Origin: Paraburkholderia sp. BL25I1N1
GTDB lineage: Bacteria; Pseudomonadota; Gammaproteobacteria; Burkholderiales; Burkholderiaceae
Assembly (NCBI RefSeq): GCF_003002025.1
Contig: NZ_PVZB01000010.1
Coordinates: forward strand, 124,001 to 188,000
Direction: 5' to 3'
DNA: 64,000 nucleotides
A program made the translations under genes and the position numbers. Position 1 is the first letter of the stretch; each line of letters begins with the position of its first letter. Below, piece after piece: positions 62,236 to 64,000 of the stretch. Below the pieces are notes generated by a model. That model saw only the letters and a program-made list of their open reading frames with translations. It did no database searches and was not told the DNA's origin.

Positions 62236-63533
62236 CGATTCAACAATTGCGTAAAGTGGTGGCGCAAAGCCGGCTTGCTCAAGATCATCGACACGTAGAC
62301 GACTAGCAACACCGCTTCCGCGACAAGCAGCGATATCGCCGCCCCCTGGGCGCCGAAGCGCGGCGTCAGAACGATCGCCAACCCGACGTTCAGCACACCT
62401 GCTGCCAGCATCAACAGCGACCGGATACGAGCGTTGCCGAACGGCACGAGTACTTGTAATCCGAGGAAATAAGCCAGATTGCCGAAGACGGTCGCAAGGC
62501 AAAGCGTATTCAGGAGCGACGCGGCACCTGCGTAACCACCGCCCAATATCAACGTAGTGAGCGGTGCCGAAACGCGGCCGACAAAGGCCAGTCCGGCAAG
62601 TGTGGCCAACACGGTGGCGAGCGCGCCGAACACCGTCAGCCGGGCGGCGGACTTGGGCCGTGCACTGAACAACGAAGTGATACGCGGGTAGCAAACCGTA
62701 TTGATTTGAGCGGGCACCATGTTGGCCACCGTTTTGAGCTTGTCGGCGGCCGTATAGATGCCCACCTGATAGGGCGTCGTCATTGAAGCGAGGATGACCG
62801 CGTTCGTCACGCCGAAAAGACTCACAGACGCCGACGAAACGAACATGTCGGCACTTTCTCTGATGCGCTGCATGACCGAGCGCACCGAAACGGAAGGGCG
62901 TCGCAACGCGCCGAGGCGCCGTGCGGCAACCAGCGAGAAGACGCCAGTGAAAACCGCCGCCCCTGCCTGAATTCCGGCTGCGAAAGCGACATCGTCACTG
63001 TGACGCACGAAGACAAATGTCAGCGGTAAAGCCGCAAAGCGGCCAGCCAATGCTACTGTCGCAAAGACTGAGAAACGCTCCAGCCCTTGCAATAGCCAGT
63101 TCAATGTAAAGACATTGCCGATGACCATCGGCCAGGCCGCGAGTACCACAGGAAACACCGAAGCCAGCTTGCGATCGAAGTGCGCAACAACCAGCAGCAC
63201 GGCAAACGCGATCACACACAGACACGCTTTCGCGGCCATCGTCGACCATACGAGTTCGTTCAGCGCCTCCGGATGCCCCCGGCGCTCGACCACCGCTTTG
63301 GGACCGCTGAGAAAAAATCCCCATTCGGTCACGAGCATGCCGTATGTGGCAATCGCCGTCGCATAGCCGAGCATGCCAAAATGCGCCGCCCCAAGCACCC
63401 GCGTCAGATAGGGAAAGGACACAAGCGGCACGAGATAGTTACCGATCTGCCAGACCATCATCGCCACGAAGTTCGTGCCGATGCGCGGCGCCTTCGGCAT
63501 CGGCACGCTGCCCGTAGCACCCCGATCACTCAC
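62232..63533 (-). CDS. Wzx-type oligosaccharide flippase
   Basis: A 433-residue membrane protein of the MATE/Wzx superfamily with about 12-14 helices. NFVAMMVWQIGNYLVPLVSF and PYLTRVLGAAHFGMLGYATA is the standard opening, and FGVTNAVILASMTTPYQVG, AADKLKTVANMVPAQIN are family features. It flips lipid-linked repeat units to the periplasm. The start is probably GTG 63533 with GGAG upstream; ATG 63500 and GTG 63575 are alternatives. It is coupled to the GT25 gene. Confidence 0.9.
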   Translation of the reverse strand: MSDRGATGSVPMPKAPRIGTNFVAMMVWQIGNYLVPLVSFPYLTRVLGAAHFGMLGYATAIATYGMLVTEWGFFLSGPKAVVERRGHPEALNELVWSTMAAKACLCVIAFAVLLVVAHFDRKLASVFPVVLAAWPMVIGNVFTLNWLLQGLERFSVFATVALAGRFAALPLTFVFVRHSDDVAFAAGIQAGAAVFTGVFSLVAARRLGALRRPSVSVRSVMQRIRESADMFVSSASVSLFGVTNAVILASMTTPYQVGIYTAADKLKTVANMVPAQINTVCYPRITSLFSARPKSAARLTVFGALATVLATLAGLAFVGRVSAPLTTLILGGGYAGAASLLNTLCLATVFGNLAYFLGLQVLVPFGNARIRSLLMLAAGVLNVGLAIVLTPRFGAQGAAISLLVAEAVLLVVYVSMILSKPALRHHFTQLLNR

Positions 63534-63571
63534 GTAAGGCTCCAATGGGGGCCAACGAGCGGCGCGCGCGA

Positions 63572-64000
63572 TCACGCATGCGCCAGCACCCCACGCGTGT
63601 CGATCACCACCTTCGCCTGAAAGCGGACGGGATCCACACGTCGAAACTGCGCATGGTCCACCAGAATGACAATAATGTCCGCCTCCAGCAGCGCTTCGTT
63701 CAATTCACAGAGGCGAACCTTGCCATCGAGCAATGCCGGCAACGTTCTCACGTTCGGTTCGACGACGACCACCTGGCCTGCGAACCGCTCCGCTAGTTCG
63801 TCGGCGATTTCGACGGCCGGGCTTTCGCGCAGATCGTCAATATTCGCTTTGAATGCCAACCCGAGACACGCAATCACCGGATCCTTGAAGCGCCGCGCCG
63901 CGCGTTCCACGCGCTCGATCACATAGCCCGGCTTTGCGTCATTGACCGTTCTCGCGGTGCGGATCAGGCGCGCCTCGTCCGGGGCAGAGTCCACGATGAA
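63572..64000 (-). CDS. wecC: UDP-N-acetylmannosaminuronate dehydrogenase (C-terminal part)
   Basis: The last 142 residues of a nucleotide-sugar dehydrogenase of the UDP-glucose/GDP-mannose type; the start lies beyond the window. CLGLAFKANIDDLRESPAVE is the C-terminal NAD-binding signature, closest to WecC (IDDLRESPA). ILVDHAQFR and VVIDTRG complete the fold. WecC oxidises UDP-ManNAc to UDP-ManNAcA in two steps. UDP-glucose dehydrogenases have a similar motif, so the sugar is not certain. It is probably near the promoter-proximal side of the exopolysaccharide operon. Confidence 0.82.
   Translation of the reverse strand, partial: FIVDSAPDEARLIRTARTVNDAKPGYVIERVERAARRFKDPVIACLGLAFKANIDDLRESPAVEIADELAERFAGQVVVVEPNVRTLPALLDGKVRLCELNEALLEADIIVILVDHAQFRRVDPVRFQAKVVIDTRGVLAHA

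Overview
This 64 kb window is a chromosomal segment of a GC-rich betaproteobacterium, most likely Paraburkholderia or Burkholderia. The evidence is a Burkholderia-type trimeric porin, DUF4148 and probable DUF2866/DUF2968 proteins typical of the group, a 3-hydroxybutyrate oligomer hydrolase, an aepXYZ-type phosphonate cluster and a Wzx/Wzy exopolysaccharide cluster. I saw no rRNA, tRNA, CRISPR array, transposase or phage gene. Genes are dense and arranged mostly as single genes or short operons separated by intrinsic terminators.

Layout. 0-6 kb: end of an amino-acid-binding ABC protein, an AstE-like deacylase, metQ, a porin with a TTG start, and a lipoprotein phosphoesterase. 6-13 kb: small membrane protein, pepsin-like lipoprotein, glgP and an MFS exporter. 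13-25 kb: housekeeping and envelope genes (ltaE, a LysM/LytM lipoprotein with an apparently dead peptidase site, cupin, DUF4148, gnd, a methyltransferase, a sirtuin, an SDR, a NodB-type deacetylase, a DUF2252 protein, a beta-barrel). 25-32 kb: stand-alone motAB, Pr6Pr membrane protein, CsbD-like protein, xthA with a small partner, and the 3HB-oligomer hydrolase. 32-37 kb: paoABC (periplasmic molybdenum aldehyde oxidoreductase) followed by a mocA-like cofactor gene. 37-41 kb: a UdgX-type DNA repair fusion under a perfect LexA box, then a hipBA toxin-antitoxin module with its own palindromic operators. 41-46 kb: a PIG-L deacetylase, a tiny acidic protein, and the 2-aminoethylphosphonate operon (PEP mutase fused to a nucleotidyltransferase, phosphonopyruvate decarboxylase, aminotransferase) behind an AT-rich leader. 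46-54 kb: a chemoreceptor, a decayed TRIC/UPF0126 gene, a second FtsI-like transpeptidase, a DUF484-GGDEF cyclase, a glutathione-type isomerase, and a second LexA-box gene of unknown function. 54-57 kb: two LysE-family exporters, YigZ and a lipoprotein. 57-64 kb: an exopolysaccharide operon on the minus strand (wecC, wzx, GT25, wzy, GT4, polysaccharide lyase, wecG-like, acetyltransferase), truncated at the window edge.

How the genes work together. Three modules are coherent. MocA can supply the cytosine form of molybdenum cofactor that PaoC uses. AepX, AepY and PhnW make 2-aminoethylphosphonate, and the fused nucleotidyltransferase suggests it is activated as a CMP-ester for decorating a glycan or lipid. 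WecC and the WecG-family transferase together suggest that the exopolysaccharide contains N-acetylmannosaminuronic acid. The best leads for new biology are the LexA-controlled 122-residue protein of unknown function at 53.4 kb, the hipBA operator array with a perfect 20-bp palindrome inside hipB, and the fused phosphonate operon. All functions are read from sequence by eye without database searches.
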